Source: Allobrachymonas chironomi DSM 19884
Lineage (GTDB): Bacteria; Pseudomonadota; Gammaproteobacteria; Burkholderiales; Burkholderiaceae_C
Direction: 5' to 3'
Length of the DNA: 64,000 nt
Assembly: GCF_000374625.1 (NCBI RefSeq)
Contig: NZ_KB894770.1
Coordinates: 1 to 64,000 of the forward strand
The position numbers and the translations under genes are program-made. The notes under the pieces are model-generated. The model was given only the letters and a program-made list of their open reading frames with translations. It was not told the origin of the DNA and searched no databases. Shown one piece after another: positions 30,857-40,330 of the stretch. Position 1 is the first letter of the stretch. The number at the start of each line of letters is the position of its first letter.

Positions 30857-30910
30857 ATGAAAAGCTTTGCGATCTCCCTACTACTGGCCAACGTCCAACG
30901 GGCGGGGTAA
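30857..30910 (+). CDS. leuA leader peptide (leucine attenuation)
   Basis: A 17-codon open frame encodes MKSFAISLLLANVQRAG. The three consecutive leucines are at 30878-30886, using codons CTA CTA CTG. CTA is rare in this GC-rich genome, which fits a leucine sensor. The frame ends at TAA (30908-30910), just before alternative stem-loops. An extended -10-like TGCTACAGT lies at 30841-30849, so the transcript may begin nearly at the ATG. No Shine-Dalgarno is visible. The peptide is a regulatory device and is probably not functional as a protein. Confidence 0.8.
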   Translation: MKSFAISLLLANVQRAG

Positions 30911-30967
30911 GTAGCACGCGCAAAAACCTTTCAGCACAGGCCCGTTTGCACCCGCAGCGGGCCTTTT
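30897..30967 (+). promoter_or_regulatory. leuA transcription attenuator (antiterminator and terminator)
   Basis: The terminator stem is GGCCCG (30939-30944) with CGGGCC (30958-30963), followed by TTTT (30964-30967). An alternative antiterminator pairs AACGGGC (30897-30903) with GCCCGTT (30940-30946). The two structures share 30940-30944 and exclude each other. A ribosome stalled on the leucine codons leaves the first arm free, and one that reaches the stop codon covers it. Confidence 0.8.
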
Positions 30968-31036
30968 CGTTGGTGTCGTCACGGGTGCTGAACCGACCGT
31001 TCCATCCTTACCGCATACCAACCCAAGGAAAACACC

Positions 31037-32578
31037 ATGTCCGACAAGCTCATCATTTTCGATACCACCTTGCGTGACGGCGAACAGTCGCCCGGCGCTT
31101 CCATGACCCGTGACGAGAAGATCCGCATTGCGCGCCAGCTGGAGCGCCTGCGCGTGGACGTGATCGAGGCCGGCTTTGCCGCCAGCTCCAACGGTGATTT
31201 CGAGTGCATCCAGGCCATCGCCAACACCATCAAGGATTCCACCGTCTGTTCGCTGGCGCGCGCCAATGACCGCGACATCAGCCGTGCGGCCGAAGCGCTC
31301 AAGGGCAGTGACCGTGCGCGTATCCACACCTTTATCGCCACCAGCCCGCTGCACATGGAGATGAAGCTGCGCATGACGCCGGAAGAGGTGCTGGAGCAGG
31401 CACGCCGCTCGGTGCGCTTTGCCCGCAACCTGGTAGCCGATGTCGAGTTCAGCGCCGAAGACGGCTACCGCAGCGACATGGACTTCCTGGTGCGCGTGTG
31501 CGAGGCGGTGATCAACGAGGGTGCTACCACCATCAATATTCCCGATACCGTGGGTTACGCCGTGCCCGAGCTGTATGGCAACTTCATCAAGACGCTGCGC
31601 GAGCGCGTGCCGAACAGTGACAAAGCGATCTGGAGCGTGCACTGTCACGATGACCTCGGCATGTCGGTGGCCAACAGCCTGGCCGGCGTGGCCATTGGCG
31701 GCGCACGCCAGGTCGAGTGCACCATCAACGGCCTGGGCGAGCGCGCCGGCAACTGCTCGCTCGAGGAAATCGTGATGGCGGTGAAGACGCGCAAGGACTA
31801 TTTCAACCTGGAAGTCGGCATCGACACCCAGCAGATCGTTGCGGCCAGCCGACTGGTCAGCCAGATCACCGGCTTTGTCGTGCAGCCGAACAAGGCGGTG
31901 GTTGGTGCCAACGCCTTTGCCCACGCCAGCGGCATCCACCAGGACGGCGTGCTCAAGGCGCGCGACACCTACGAAATCATGCGTGCCGAAGATGTGGGAT
32001 GGAGCGCCAACAAGATCGTGCTGGGCAAGCTCAGTGGCCGCAATGCCTTCAAGCAGCGCCTGGAAGAACTCGGTATCCAGCTCGAGAGCGAGGACGAGAT
32101 CAACAAGGCCTTTGCCAAGTTCAAGGAACTGGCCGACCGCAAGAGCGAGATTTTCGACGAGGACATCATTGCGCTGGTGGGCGACGAATCCGTGACCGGC
32201 GACAAGGAGTACTACGGCCTGGTGTCGCTGTCGCAAAGCAGCGTGATGGGTGCCCAGCCGCAGGCGGAAGTGGTGTTTACCGTGGGCGACCAGCAGGTCA
32301 CCGGCAATTCCACCGGCAACGGCCCGGTCGATGCCTCGCTCAAGGCCATCGAGTCGCATGTGAACAGCGGTGCCGAAATGGTGCTGTATTCGGTCAATGC
32401 CATCAGCGGCAATACCGAAAGCCAGGGCGAAGTGACGGTGCGCCTGCAGCAGGCCGGCCGTATTGTCAACGGTGTGGGTGCCGACCCGGATATCGTGGTG
32501 GCATCGGCCAAGGCCTATATCAGTGCGCTGAACAAGCTGCACAGCAAGGTCGAGCGCGTCCACGCACAAGGCGTCTGA
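31037..32578 (+). CDS. leuA: 2-isopropylmalate synthase
   Basis: This 513-residue enzyme condenses acetyl-CoA with 2-oxoisovalerate, the first committed step of leucine synthesis. The DRE-TIM catalytic motif [16 protein letters not shown] lies at residues 8-23. The metal-binding [16 protein letters not shown]-like block and the C-terminal LeuA dimerisation/allosteric domain from about residue 390 are present. The ribosome site AAGGAAA precedes the ATG. Leucine control by attenuation is predicted from the leader, in addition to feedback inhibition. Confidence 0.96.
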   Translation: MSDKLIIFDTTLRDGEQSPGASMTRDEKIRIARQLERLRVDVIEAGFAASSNGDFECIQAIANTIKDSTVCSLARANDRDISRAAEALKGSDRARIHTFIATSPLHMEMKLRMTPEEVLEQARRSVRFARNLVADVEFSAEDGYRSDMDFLVRVCEAVINEGATTINIPDTVGYAVPELYGNFIKTLRERVPNSDKAIWSVHCHDDLGMSVANSLAGVAIGGARQVECTINGLGERAGNCSLEEIVMAVKTRKDYFNLEVGIDTQQIVAASRLVSQITGFVVQPNKAVVGANAFAHASGIHQDGVLKARDTYEIMRAEDVGWSANKIVLGKLSGRNAFKQRLEELGIQLESEDEINKAFAKFKELADRKSEIFDEDIIALVGDESVTGDKEYYGLVSLSQSSVMGAQPQAEVVFTVGDQQVTGNSTGNGPVDASLKAIESHVNSGAEMVLYSVNAISGNTESQGEVTVRLQQAGRIVNGVGADPDIVVASAKAYISALNKLHSKVERVHAQGV

Positions 32579-32600
32579 TGCCCGGCTAGCATTGCCCATA

Positions 32601-32634
32601 CAACGGCCTGTCTGCGGACAGGCCGTTGTTGTTT
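32601..32634 (+). terminator. Rho-independent terminator after leuA
   Basis: The 12-base stem CAACGGCCTGTC (32601-32612) and GACAGGCCGTTG (32617-32628) has a TGCG loop and is followed by TTGTTT. It closes the leuA unit. Confidence 0.93.
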
Positions 32635-32849
32635 ATGCGGGCGCGTTGCAATTGCCTGCAGTTGTTACACAAGCGGTCGCAACAGGCGTATAAATAGAGC
32701 TTGTCAGGTTTCTGAAAGACCATGTTCGCCAAATATTACAAATTAATGCTGTCTTAAGTTCATTTCCCAAGTCGTTGATATTGCGCCGGTTTTTATAGGG
32801 TGTAAACTTCTGTCATCGACGATCGGAAATCATTTCAAGGAAGTACATC

Positions 32850-34829
32850 ATGTCCAATCGCTCCCAATTTGCGCAAAAAGGCTTTTTGACATTCCTTTCA
32901 CAAGGTGCCTTGTGCGTAAGCGTGGCCTGTGCCACGCTGGCGCTGCCGGCACATGCCGCCAAGCCGGACGCCAAGGCCAAGCCGGCTGCGGCCAGCGCCA
33001 AGAAAACCAGCGTAGCCGCCAAGAGCAATGACAACAAGGCTGCCGCCAAGGCCGCACCCAAGGCAGAACGCGTTGCCAAGGGCAAGGCTGACAAGGATGA
33101 GGGCAAGGCCAGTACCCGCGTAGCCAAGGCTGGCAAGGACGACAAGGCCGCTACCACCAAGGTAGCCGCACGTGCCGCCAAGGATGACAAGGCTGAAATC
33201 CCGGTCAAGGGCAAGGCCGCCACGGCCGAGCGTGCCTCCACCCGCAAGGGCGTGCGTCAGGCAGACGACAAGCTGGTGCTGCAGGTGCGTTATGCCGCAG
33301 GTGGCGTGAGCAAGGGCACGGCCGTGAAAGAGCCGGAGGTTCGCGCCGGCAAGGGCGCCAAGACTGCGGCAACTACAGAGCGCCCGGCACGTCGCCTGGG
33401 CAAGGCCGAGCGCCTGAAGGCTGAACGCGAAGCGCGTCTGGAAGCCGAAGAACTGGCGCGCAAGCAGGCCATCGAGGCTGAGCGTGAAAAGCGTGTGGCC
33501 GAAGCTGCGCGCCTGGAGCGCCAGCGCGAACTGGACCGTCAGCGCGAGGTAGAGCGCCAGAAGCGACTGGCAGCGGCTGCCAAGGCCAAGCGCGACAACG
33601 AGCTGGAACAGGACCGCATTGCCACGTTGCTGGCCGAGCGCAACTCCAGGGTGCGTGAGGTAGGCGCGCCGGCTCCTGCCGTAGTGGCTGCGCCAGCAGC
33701 CGCCAGTGTGATCGCTCCGGCTGCCGTGCTGGCCGCCGCCAGCGCAGCACCAGCCCTGTCGCTGGTGCCGAGCCAGCCGGTCGCGGCCCGCCCGGTGGCA
33801 GCTCCGGCGGTGACTTACACCAGTACCCGCGTAGCCGCTTCGGCCGTGGTAGCAGCAGCGCCGGCACCGGCACCGATCGTGGTGGCGCCGGCTCCTGCAC
33901 CGGTACGTACGCTGGTAGCCGCAGCCCCGGCACGCGTGCAACCCGAACAGAACCATTTCGTGCGCGTTTCCGTGCCGCAGCGTGATACCCTGGGCCGTAT
34001 TGGTGGCCTGGGCAATGACAGCATGATGTCGCCCGCCGGCCTGCATTCCAGCGTGGCGTTCGTGATGGACCAGCAGACCGGCGAGGTGCTGCTGAACAAA
34101 AATGGCCGCATGGTGAGTTCGATTGCCTCCATCACCAAGCTGATGACGGCCGTGGTCATCATGGACGCCAACCTGTCCATGGACGAGCGCATCACCATCA
34201 CCTATGACGACGTGGACCGCCTGAAAGGCAGCAGCTCGCGTCTGGCCGTAGGTACCACGCTGACACGCCAGGAGCTGTTGCACCTGACACTGATGTCTTC
34301 CGAGAACCGTGCGGCGCATGCACTGGGTCGTACCTATCCGGGTGGCATGAGCGAATTCGTGCGTACCATGAACATGCGCGCCATGATGCTGGGCATGAAC
34401 GACACGCGTTATGTCGAGCCGACTGGCCTGAACAGCGCCAATCGCTCCAGCGCCCGTGACCTGGCGCTGCTGACCAAGGTCGCCTACAGCTATCCGCTGA
34501 TCCGCAACTACACCACCTATCCGGGTGCCGAGTTTGCCGTCAATGGCCGCTCCACCCGTTTCAACAACACCAACCGCCTGGTGCACAGCGTCAACTGGGA
34601 CATCGGCCTGCAGAAGACCGGTTTCATTTCCGAGGCGGGCCGTTGCGTGGTGATGCAGAGCAATATCAATGGCCGCAACGTGCTGATCGTGCTGATGGAT
34701 TCCTCCTCCAGCAACAAGCGCGTGGAAGATGCCGAGGCGATCCGCAACTTCGTGGAAGCCAAGTCGCGCGGTAGCCGTGGCTTTGGTTCCACCATCGCTT
34801 CGCGCGGCGCGGTGGACATGGCTTACTGA
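32850..34829 (+). CDS. D-alanyl-D-alanine endopeptidase (PBP7/PbpG-like, peptidase S11) with long low-complexity N-terminal extension
   Basis: The product is 659 residues. The C-terminal third is an S11 penicillin-binding enzyme with SITK at 427-430, SEN at 484-486 and KTG at 589-591, which would cleave peptidoglycan cross-links in the periplasm. A signal peptide with cleavage after PAHA lies at the N-terminus. Between them is an unusual region. About 40-150 is Lys/Ala-rich with repeated KDDKA-like units, about 190-265 is an Arg/Glu-rich predicted coiled coil, and about 275-365 is Ala/Pro/Val-rich. Typical PBP7 proteins are about 310-400 residues. The extension may bind or span the wall. Confidence 0.88.
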   Translation: MSNRSQFAQKGFLTFLSQGALCVSVACATLALPAHAAKPDAKAKPAAASAKKTSVAAKSNDNKAAAKAAPKAERVAKGKADKDEGKASTRVAKAGKDDKAATTKVAARAAKDDKAEIPVKGKAATAERASTRKGVRQADDKLVLQVRYAAGGVSKGTAVKEPEVRAGKGAKTAATTERPARRLGKAERLKAEREARLEAEELARKQAIEAEREKRVAEAARLERQRELDRQREVERQKRLAAAAKAKRDNELEQDRIATLLAERNSRVREVGAPAPAVVAAPAAASVIAPAAVLAAASAAPALSLVPSQPVAARPVAAPAVTYTSTRVAASAVVAAAPAPAPIVVAPAPAPVRTLVAAAPARVQPEQNHFVRVSVPQRDTLGRIGGLGNDSMMSPAGLHSSVAFVMDQQTGEVLLNKNGRMVSSIASITKLMTAVVIMDANLSMDERITITYDDVDRLKGSSSRLAVGTTLTRQELLHLTLMSSENRAAHALGRTYPGGMSEFVRTMNMRAMMLGMNDTRYVEPTGLNSANRSSARDLALLTKVAYSYPLIRNYTTYPGAEFAVNGRSTRFNNTNRLVHSVNWDIGLQKTGFISEAGRCVVMQSNINGRNVLIVLMDSSSSNKRVEDAEAIRNFVEAKSRGSRGFGSTIASRGAVDMAY

Positions 34830-34852
34830 AGCCGGTAGCCAGCACACAAGAC

Positions 34853-34882
34853 AAAGGCGGGTTCGGATGGACCCGCCTTTTT
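34853..34882 (+). terminator. Rho-independent terminator after the PBP7-like gene
   Basis: AAAGGCGGGT (34853-34862) pairs with ACCCGCCTTT (34871-34880) over ten bases, and the T-run continues to 34882. Because the other strand also ends in TTT, it may also serve the convergent IclR gene. Confidence 0.9.
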
Positions 34883-34910
34883 CGTGGGCGCCCTGAAAGG
34901 CGTGCCGTAG

Positions 34911-35702
34911 TCAGGGGCGATAGCCCATGTTGTGCGATATCTCGTCGGCCGCTGTCTGCAGCTTGTCGACCCAGCCTTCATCGATGCGGTTGGCCGGGGC
35001 CGAGATTGACAAGCCGGCAATCAGGCTGCCCTGGTCGTTGTAGATGCCGGCGGCCATGCAGCGCACGCCCAGCTCCAGCTCCTCGTTGTCGCGTGCCAGG
35101 CCGGTCTGGCGCACCTGTTGCAGCTCACGTTCCAGCTGCGGCAGCTGGGTGATGCTGTTGCGCGTCTGGCCACGCAGCCCGGTGCGGGTGGCATAGGCAC
35201 GCACGCGCTGGGCGTCGTCGCGCGACAGAAACAGCTTGCCGGTGGAGGTGAGGTGCAGCGGTGCGTGGGCACCAATGGCGCGTACCACCTGCATGCCGGA
35301 ACGCTCGCTGTAGGCGCGCTCGATGTAGACGATTTCATCCCCCTGGCGCACGCTCAGGTTGATTGGCTGCTGGATCTGGCGATGCAGCTCGCGCATGACG
35401 CGCAGCGCGGCATCGCGCACGCTGATGCGCGCCTTGACCAGGTTGCCCAGTTCCAGCAGGTGCATGCCCAGGCGGTAGCTGCCGGTATCGGGGCGGTCCA
35501 CAAAGCCGCCGATCACCAGATCATTCAGGATGCGGTGGGCGGTACTGGGGTGCAGGCCGGAGCGTTCGCTGATTCCCTTGAGGCTGAGCGGCTCGTCGCG
35601 TTCGGCCAGAATGTCGAGCAGCACGAACATGCGTTGCAGCACCTGGATGCTGATGTCGGCATACTTGTCGGAATCGCTCGGGGAAGGGATGGTTGCTTGC
35701 AT
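34911..35702 (-). CDS. IclR-family transcriptional regulator
   Basis: The product is 263 residues. An N-terminal winged helix-turn-helix (about 15-75) has LSLKGISERSGLHPSTAHRILNDLVIGGFV. The IclR effector domain runs from about 90 to 255, with APLHLTSTGKLFLS and ELELGVRCMAAGIYNDQG. Members sense small aromatic or organic acid metabolites. No catabolic operon is adjacent, so the target is unknown. The start is chosen at MQATIPSPS (35702), because the longer frame adds a non-homologous tail. Confidence 0.88.
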   Translation of the reverse strand: MQATIPSPSDSDKYADISIQVLQRMFVLLDILAERDEPLSLKGISERSGLHPSTAHRILNDLVIGGFVDRPDTGSYRLGMHLLELGNLVKARISVRDAALRVMRELHRQIQQPINLSVRQGDEIVYIERAYSERSGMQVVRAIGAHAPLHLTSTGKLFLSRDDAQRVRAYATRTGLRGQTRNSITQLPQLERELQQVRQTGLARDNEELELGVRCMAAGIYNDQGSLIAGLSISAPANRIDEGWVDKLQTAADEISHNMGYRP

Positions 35703-35784
35703 GTGAATGGTGAAAACGGGAAGCCGTGTTTGCTGCAACTGCAGCAAACCATCATTCTACAATATGAAAAGCGGGGCTGCTGTT

Positions 35785-36543
35785 TCAGGCGCGAGACTGG
35801 AAGAGCGGGGTCTTGCAGTTCTCGTAACGCATCCAGCGTTCATCGATGCGCAGTTCAAATGGACGGTAGCGGATCTTGTAGCGCATCTTGTCCGACTGCT
35901 CGATCCAGTAACCCAGATAGACGTAACGGCGTCGTGTGCGGCGTGCCAATTCGATCTGCCAGAGGATGGCATAGGTGCCGTAGGAGGCACCGGCGTCATC
36001 TGCGTAGAAGGTGTAGACGGCCGACAGGGCATGTGGCGTGACATCTATGATGGAGACGATCTTGAGCACGCCATCCAGCCGGAATTCGACCAGCATGCTT
36101 TCCAGCGGACTTTCCAGCAGGAAGTTGTTGTAGTCCTCCGGGGTGTTGTCGTCCATGCCACCGCCGTTGTGGCGTACCCGCTGGTAGCGGCAATACAGCG
36201 CGTAATGCTCGTCGGTATAGTCGAGTGGCAGCAGCCTGGTGGTCAGATCGCCATGCTGGCGCAGGGCGCGACGCTGGCTGCGATCAGGCCGGAAGGCCTG
36301 TACCGGAATGCGCATGGGCACACAAGCCTGGCAGTCGTGGCAGGCGGTGCGGTAGGTGGTGACACCGCTGCGCCGGAAACCCTGCTCCAGCAGGGCATCG
36401 TAGTTGCAGGAATCGACTTTCTGGATCGGTACCACCACCTGTGAACGGGCTTCCTGTCCGGGCAGATAACCGCATGCGTAGCTGGCTGTGGAGCGCAGCT
36501 GGAACAGGTGTTGTTGCATGGGATGCGGACTGTGGTCAGACAT
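35785..36543 (-). CDS. bpt: Aspartate/glutamate leucyltransferase (Bpt; Ate-like aminoacyl-tRNA-protein transferase)
   Basis: The product is 252 residues, the size of bacterial Bpt. Bpt adds Leu from Leu-tRNA to proteins starting with Asp or Glu, making them Leu/N-degron substrates for ClpS-ClpAP. The N-terminal ATE domain has YACGYLPGQEARSQV and CHDCQACVPMRIPV. The C-terminal domain has YTFYADDAGASYGTYAILWQIELAR and LGYWIEQSDKMRYK. The start is set at MSDHSPHP; an ATG six codons upstream is possible. It lies near aat, the other transferase of this pathway. Confidence 0.92.
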   Translation of the reverse strand: MSDHSPHPMQQHLFQLRSTASYACGYLPGQEARSQVVVPIQKVDSCNYDALLEQGFRRSGVTTYRTACHDCQACVPMRIPVQAFRPDRSQRRALRQHGDLTTRLLPLDYTDEHYALYCRYQRVRHNGGGMDDNTPEDYNNFLLESPLESMLVEFRLDGVLKIVSIIDVTPHALSAVYTFYADDAGASYGTYAILWQIELARRTRRRYVYLGYWIEQSDKMRYKIRYRPFELRIDERWMRYENCKTPLFQSRA

Positions 36544-36639
36544 GAGGTAATGGTAGCGCATGTCATGGAATGGTGGTAATCAGGTTTTCCATGACGTATG
36601 ATGCTGGCGCATGAAAAACCCCTGCATAGGAGATTGGTT

Positions 36640-37299
36640 TTGCACACCTGGACCGAAGCCATTGGCGCAGAAAAGCAGCAGCCCTATTTCACCGATTTGT
36701 GGGCGCGCTTGCGCCAGGCGCGGCAGCAGGGGGTGGTGATCTACCCGCCGGCCGACGAGGTGTTCAGCGCGTTCTCGCTGACGCCGTTTGATGCCGTGAA
36801 CGTGGTGATTCTGGGTCAGGACCCTTACCACGGCGCGGGGCAGGCGCATGGCCTGGCGTTTTCGGTCAAGCCGGGGATTGGCATTCCGCCTTCGTTGCAG
36901 AACATCTACAAGGAACTGGCGAACGATATTCCCGGTTTTGTCATGCCGCAGCACGGCTTTCTGCAGCGCTGGGCGGAGCAGGGCGTGCTGCTGCTGAACA
37001 CGGTGCTGACGGTGCAGGCGGGTCAGGCGCACTCGCATGCCAGCTGGGGGTGGGAGACATTTACCGATCGCGTGGTGGCGCAGCTGAACCAGGGCCGTGA
37101 CGGACTGGTGTTCATGCTGTGGGGGAGCCATGCCCAGCGCAAGGGAGCCATGATTGACCGGCAGCGGCATCTGGTGCTCAAGGCGCCGCATCCCTCACCG
37201 CTATCGGCCTATCGCGGCTTCTTTGGTTGCGGACACTTTTCGAAGGCGAATGACTGGCTGCAGCAGCATGGGCAGTCGCCGGTGGATTGGCAGGTGTGA
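36640..37299 (+). CDS. ung: Uracil-DNA glycosylase
   Basis: This 219-residue family 1 UNG removes uracil from DNA as the first step of base-excision repair. GQDPYHG holds the catalytic Asp61, and [14 protein letters not shown] carries the catalytic His. I start at the TTG at 36640, which has AGGAGA six bases upstream. This start aligns with the N-terminus of known UNGs ([16 protein letters not shown]). An ATG at 36598 would add 14 residues without a ribosome site. It lies between bpt and aat. Confidence 0.95.
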   Translation: MHTWTEAIGAEKQQPYFTDLWARLRQARQQGVVIYPPADEVFSAFSLTPFDAVNVVILGQDPYHGAGQAHGLAFSVKPGIGIPPSLQNIYKELANDIPGFVMPQHGFLQRWAEQGVLLLNTVLTVQAGQAHSHASWGWETFTDRVVAQLNQGRDGLVFMLWGSHAQRKGAMIDRQRHLVLKAPHPSPLSAYRGFFGCGHFSKANDWLQQHGQSPVDWQV

Positions 37300-37391
37300 A
37301 GCTACGCCACTTGAAGAACAATCCATAACACCATGATATTCAATGGAATTCATGACTTCATGTAAAACATGAAGTTCTATCGTCGAAAAAT

Positions 37392-38183
37392 TCAGGTGAA
37401 GTATTCGATATCGTTCGTATCTTTATGATATTGATGGATATCAAGCCCCAGTAGCTGCCAGTTTTCAGGGTCTGCCTGCCAGCGCATGGCAGACAGCTGT
37501 TGCTGGCGCTGGATCGAGCGGATAAAGTCAGCGCGCGGGATCGGTTGGGCTCCCAGACTGGCCAGGTGGGATGTTTCCTGCTGGCAGTCGATCATCTCCA
37601 CTCCATGGCGGCGGCACAGGGCCACCAGTGCCGCCAGCGCGATTTTGCTGGCATCCGGCACACGCGTGAACATGCTTTCGCCATAAACGGCGCGGCCCAG
37701 TGCCACAGCGAACAAGCCGCCCGCCAGCTCGCCGTCGATCCAGGTTTCCACGCTGTGCGCCAGGCCGCGCCGGTGCAACTCGCCGTAGGCTGCGCGGATG
37801 TCGTCGGTGATCCAGGTGCCATCCTGGTCAGTGCGTGGACCGGCACAGGCCAGCATCACGTCATCAAAACAGCTGTCAATGCGGATTTCGCAGCCGGGCG
37901 TCTGCAGAAAGCGCTGCAAGGTCTTGCGCAGGGACTTGTGCAGGCGAAAGTGTTCCGGGCGCAGCACCATGCGCGGATCGGTGCTCCACCAGAGTATCGG
38001 CTGATCATCGCAGTACCAGGGGAAGATGCCCTGGGCATAGGCCATTTGCAGGGTGTCGGCGTCCAGCACACCGCCGGCGGCCAGCAGGCCGGGGTGGGGG
38101 GTGCTGCCGTCCAGCGCCTGCGAGGGTGGCGGAAAGGGCTGGTGCGGGGCCAGCCGGGGAATGGTGTTGCGGGGAGTGGACAT
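37392..38183 (-). CDS. aat: Leucyl/phenylalanyl-tRNA-protein transferase
   Basis: This 263-residue enzyme appends Leu or Phe to proteins with N-terminal Arg or Lys. It carries [47 protein letters not shown] and the later [31 protein letters not shown]. Residues from about 235 onward are less conserved and use AT-richer codons. Start at MSTPRNTIP (38183); an ATG eight codons upstream is an alternative. It works with Bpt and ClpS in the N-degron pathway. Confidence 0.92.
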   Translation of the reverse strand: MSTPRNTIPRLAPHQPFPPPSQALDGSTPHPGLLAAGGVLDADTLQMAYAQGIFPWYCDDQPILWWSTDPRMVLRPEHFRLHKSLRKTLQRFLQTPGCEIRIDSCFDDVMLACAGPRTDQDGTWITDDIRAAYGELHRRGLAHSVETWIDGELAGGLFAVALGRAVYGESMFTRVPDASKIALAALVALCRRHGVEMIDCQQETSHLASLGAQPIPRADFIRSIQRQQQLSAMRWQADPENWQLLGLDIHQYHKDTNDIEYFT

Positions 38184-38271
38184 GACAGTTGGCTCGAAGC
38201 TTGTCATCTTACGACCATGTGCAGCGTTTCTTGCCGGCAGGCGTTCAGCCGGCAAGGCCGGATGCAGTCGT

Positions 38272-40248
38272 TCAGCTCTTGTAGAAACGCACCGGCACTT
38301 CCAGCGTCGCCCGGTCTGCGGCCGGTACCACGCCACGCTTTTTGATGTGCGGCTGCAGCTTGCCCATCACGTGCATTTCGCAGGGCTTGCAGTCGAACTT
38401 GAGCGTGTAGATCTCATCCTCGTGCGTGATGGTGAGCGGCTCGGCACGTACCTGACCCTGCACGCCTTTCACGCCCTTGGCCTGCTTGGGGCACATGCTG
38501 AGCGAGTAGCGTACGCAGTGCTTGGTGATCATCAGCGGCACTTCGGCTTCCTCCTCGTGCGCTTCGTAAGCCGAAGCAATGACTTGCACGCCGTGCCTGG
38601 CGTAAAAATCACGTGCCTGGTGGTTGAAGACGTTGGCCAGATAGGTGAGGGTGTCTTCCGGGAACTGCGCCGGCGGTTCAACCGGGGCGGCACGCTGCGG
38701 TCGCTCGTAGCCCTGCAGGCGCGCTTCATCCAGCGCCTCGATGGCGGCACGGCGCAGTGCGTTCAGCTGCGAGGCCGGAATGAACCAGGGCTGTGCCGTG
38801 GCAATATCCACCGATTCGGCCTGGTAGCAGGTGGCTCCCAGTTTGGCCAGGTGTTCTTCCAGTGTTTGCTGGCCACGCGCCGGATCGCGGGCTGGCTCCT
38901 TGCGGCAGGCCAGCGTGGCGCTGCCGGCATGGCCTTCGGCATCGATCAGTTGCAGATGTACGCCATCATCGTTGTCTTCCAGACGGATCCAGACGCCGAT
39001 GCGGCGTTCCGCACTCGGGCGCTCCAGCGTACGCACCCAGTCCATGTCGCGGTTGCGGTTGATGATGGTGTCCGGGCGCAGGTCGCGCAGGCTGGCGATC
39101 GGGTCCTTGGGAAAGACGCGCCAGTGGCCAGCCTGGCCGAGCGCTTCGGCACGGTTGATCTGCAGGCCGACCAGGTTGTTGCGCAGATCGTGGTAGCACA
39201 GGCCGTCACCGTTGTGCAGCACGCTGGCGGTGTCGTCCGTCATCAGGTCCACGCTGTCGGCGTTGACCTTGCGCACGTAGCCAATCGGGCGGCCGGGGTT
39301 TTTCGGGCTGTCGAAGGCGCCGATGGTCTGCTGGCGGCCATGGGTGAAGTAGTCGGTGCTGCCGCGGTTGAAGTTCTGTCCGGGATCGGGCGTGAAGCTG
39401 AACTGGCACTGGCCGCTGCTGCCCGGAGCCAGCTCGGGGCGTTGTTCCAGAATGCCATCGAGCAGGCTGCGGTAATGGGCGGTGATGTTCTTCACATAGC
39501 CCATGTCCTTGTAGCGGCCCTCGATCTTGAAGCTGCGGATGCCGGCATCGATCAACGCTTCCAGATTGGCGCTCTGGTCGTTGTCTTTCATGGACAGCAC
39601 GTGCTTGTCCTTGGCGACGATGCGGTTCTGGCTGTCGGTCACTTGCCAGGGCAGGCGGCAGGCCTGGCTGCAGTCGCCGCGGTTGGCACTGCGACCGGTG
39701 CTGGCGTGGCTGATATAGCACTGCCCGCTGTAGGCCACGCACAGCGCGCCGTGAATGAAATGTTCCAGATTGCAGCGTGCCGGATCGGTGGCCGCGCGGA
39801 GGGCGGCGATCTGCTCCAGATCGAGCTCGCGAGCCAGCACGATCTGGCTGAAGCCGACATCCTGCAGAAAACGGGCCTTTTCCGGCGTGCGGATATCGGT
39901 TTGCGTGCTGGCATGCAGCTGGAGCGGCGGCAGGTCAAGCTGCAGCAGGCCCATGTCCTGGATGATCAGGGCATCGATACCGGCCTCGTACAGCTGCCAG
40001 ATCTGGCGTCGCACCGGTTCCAGCTCGTCGTCACGCAGGATGGTGTTTTGCGTGACAAAGATGCGCGCATGGTAGCGGTGGGCAAATTCCGCCAGCCGCG
40101 CAATGTCCGGCACGCTGTTGGCAGCGTTGACACGTGCGCCGTAGGCGGGCCCGCCGATGTAGACGGCATCGGCACCGTGGCGGATCGCCTCGATGCCGAT
40201 ATCGGCGTCGCGGGCAGGGCTGAGCAGTTCGAGCTGGTGCGGAAGCAT
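38272..40248 (-). CDS. rlhA: Peptidase U32 family protein, probably 23S rRNA 5-hydroxycytidine synthase RlhA
   Basis: The product is 658 residues, close to the E. coli RlhA (YdcP) length. The U32 domain opens with [29 protein letters not shown] Cys-rich segment [29 protein letters not shown] near residues 168-196 likely holds an iron-sulfur cluster. The C-terminal DUF3656 half extends to the end. RlhA with prephenate and iron hydroxylates C2501 of 23S rRNA. The family was once annotated as collagenase-like. The close homologue TrhP (tRNA) is shorter, so RlhA is preferred. Confidence 0.82.
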   Translation of the reverse strand: MLPHQLELLSPARDADIGIEAIRHGADAVYIGGPAYGARVNAANSVPDIARLAEFAHRYHARIFVTQNTILRDDELEPVRRQIWQLYEAGIDALIIQDMGLLQLDLPPLQLHASTQTDIRTPEKARFLQDVGFSQIVLARELDLEQIAALRAATDPARCNLEHFIHGALCVAYSGQCYISHASTGRSANRGDCSQACRLPWQVTDSQNRIVAKDKHVLSMKDNDQSANLEALIDAGIRSFKIEGRYKDMGYVKNITAHYRSLLDGILEQRPELAPGSSGQCQFSFTPDPGQNFNRGSTDYFTHGRQQTIGAFDSPKNPGRPIGYVRKVNADSVDLMTDDTASVLHNGDGLCYHDLRNNLVGLQINRAEALGQAGHWRVFPKDPIASLRDLRPDTIINRNRDMDWVRTLERPSAERRIGVWIRLEDNDDGVHLQLIDAEGHAGSATLACRKEPARDPARGQQTLEEHLAKLGATCYQAESVDIATAQPWFIPASQLNALRRAAIEALDEARLQGYERPQRAAPVEPPAQFPEDTLTYLANVFNHQARDFYARHGVQVIASAYEAHEEEAEVPLMITKHCVRYSLSMCPKQAKGVKGVQGQVRAEPLTITHEDEIYTLKFDCKPCEMHVMGKLQPHIKKRGVVPAADRATLEVPVRFYKS

Positions 40249-40263
40249 GGCGGATCAGTACGG

Positions 40264-40305
40264 AAAAAAGTCAAAAGGGCGAACCGCCATGGTAGCGATT
40301 CGCCC
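40264..40305 (-). terminator. Rho-independent terminator after the parvulin gene
   Basis: GGGCGAA (40277-40283) pairs with TTCGCCC (40299-40305). On the minus strand the stem is followed by TTTTGACTTTTTT (40276-40264). It closes the yciB-bolA-parvulin unit before rlhA. Confidence 0.85.
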
Positions 40306-40330
40306 GGAAAATGCCAGCAGGGGCGCGTGC

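Noticed and set aside
38230-38256. Terminator after rlhA
   Set aside because: CTTGCCGGC/GCCGGCAAG pairs well, but neither strand continues into T bases.
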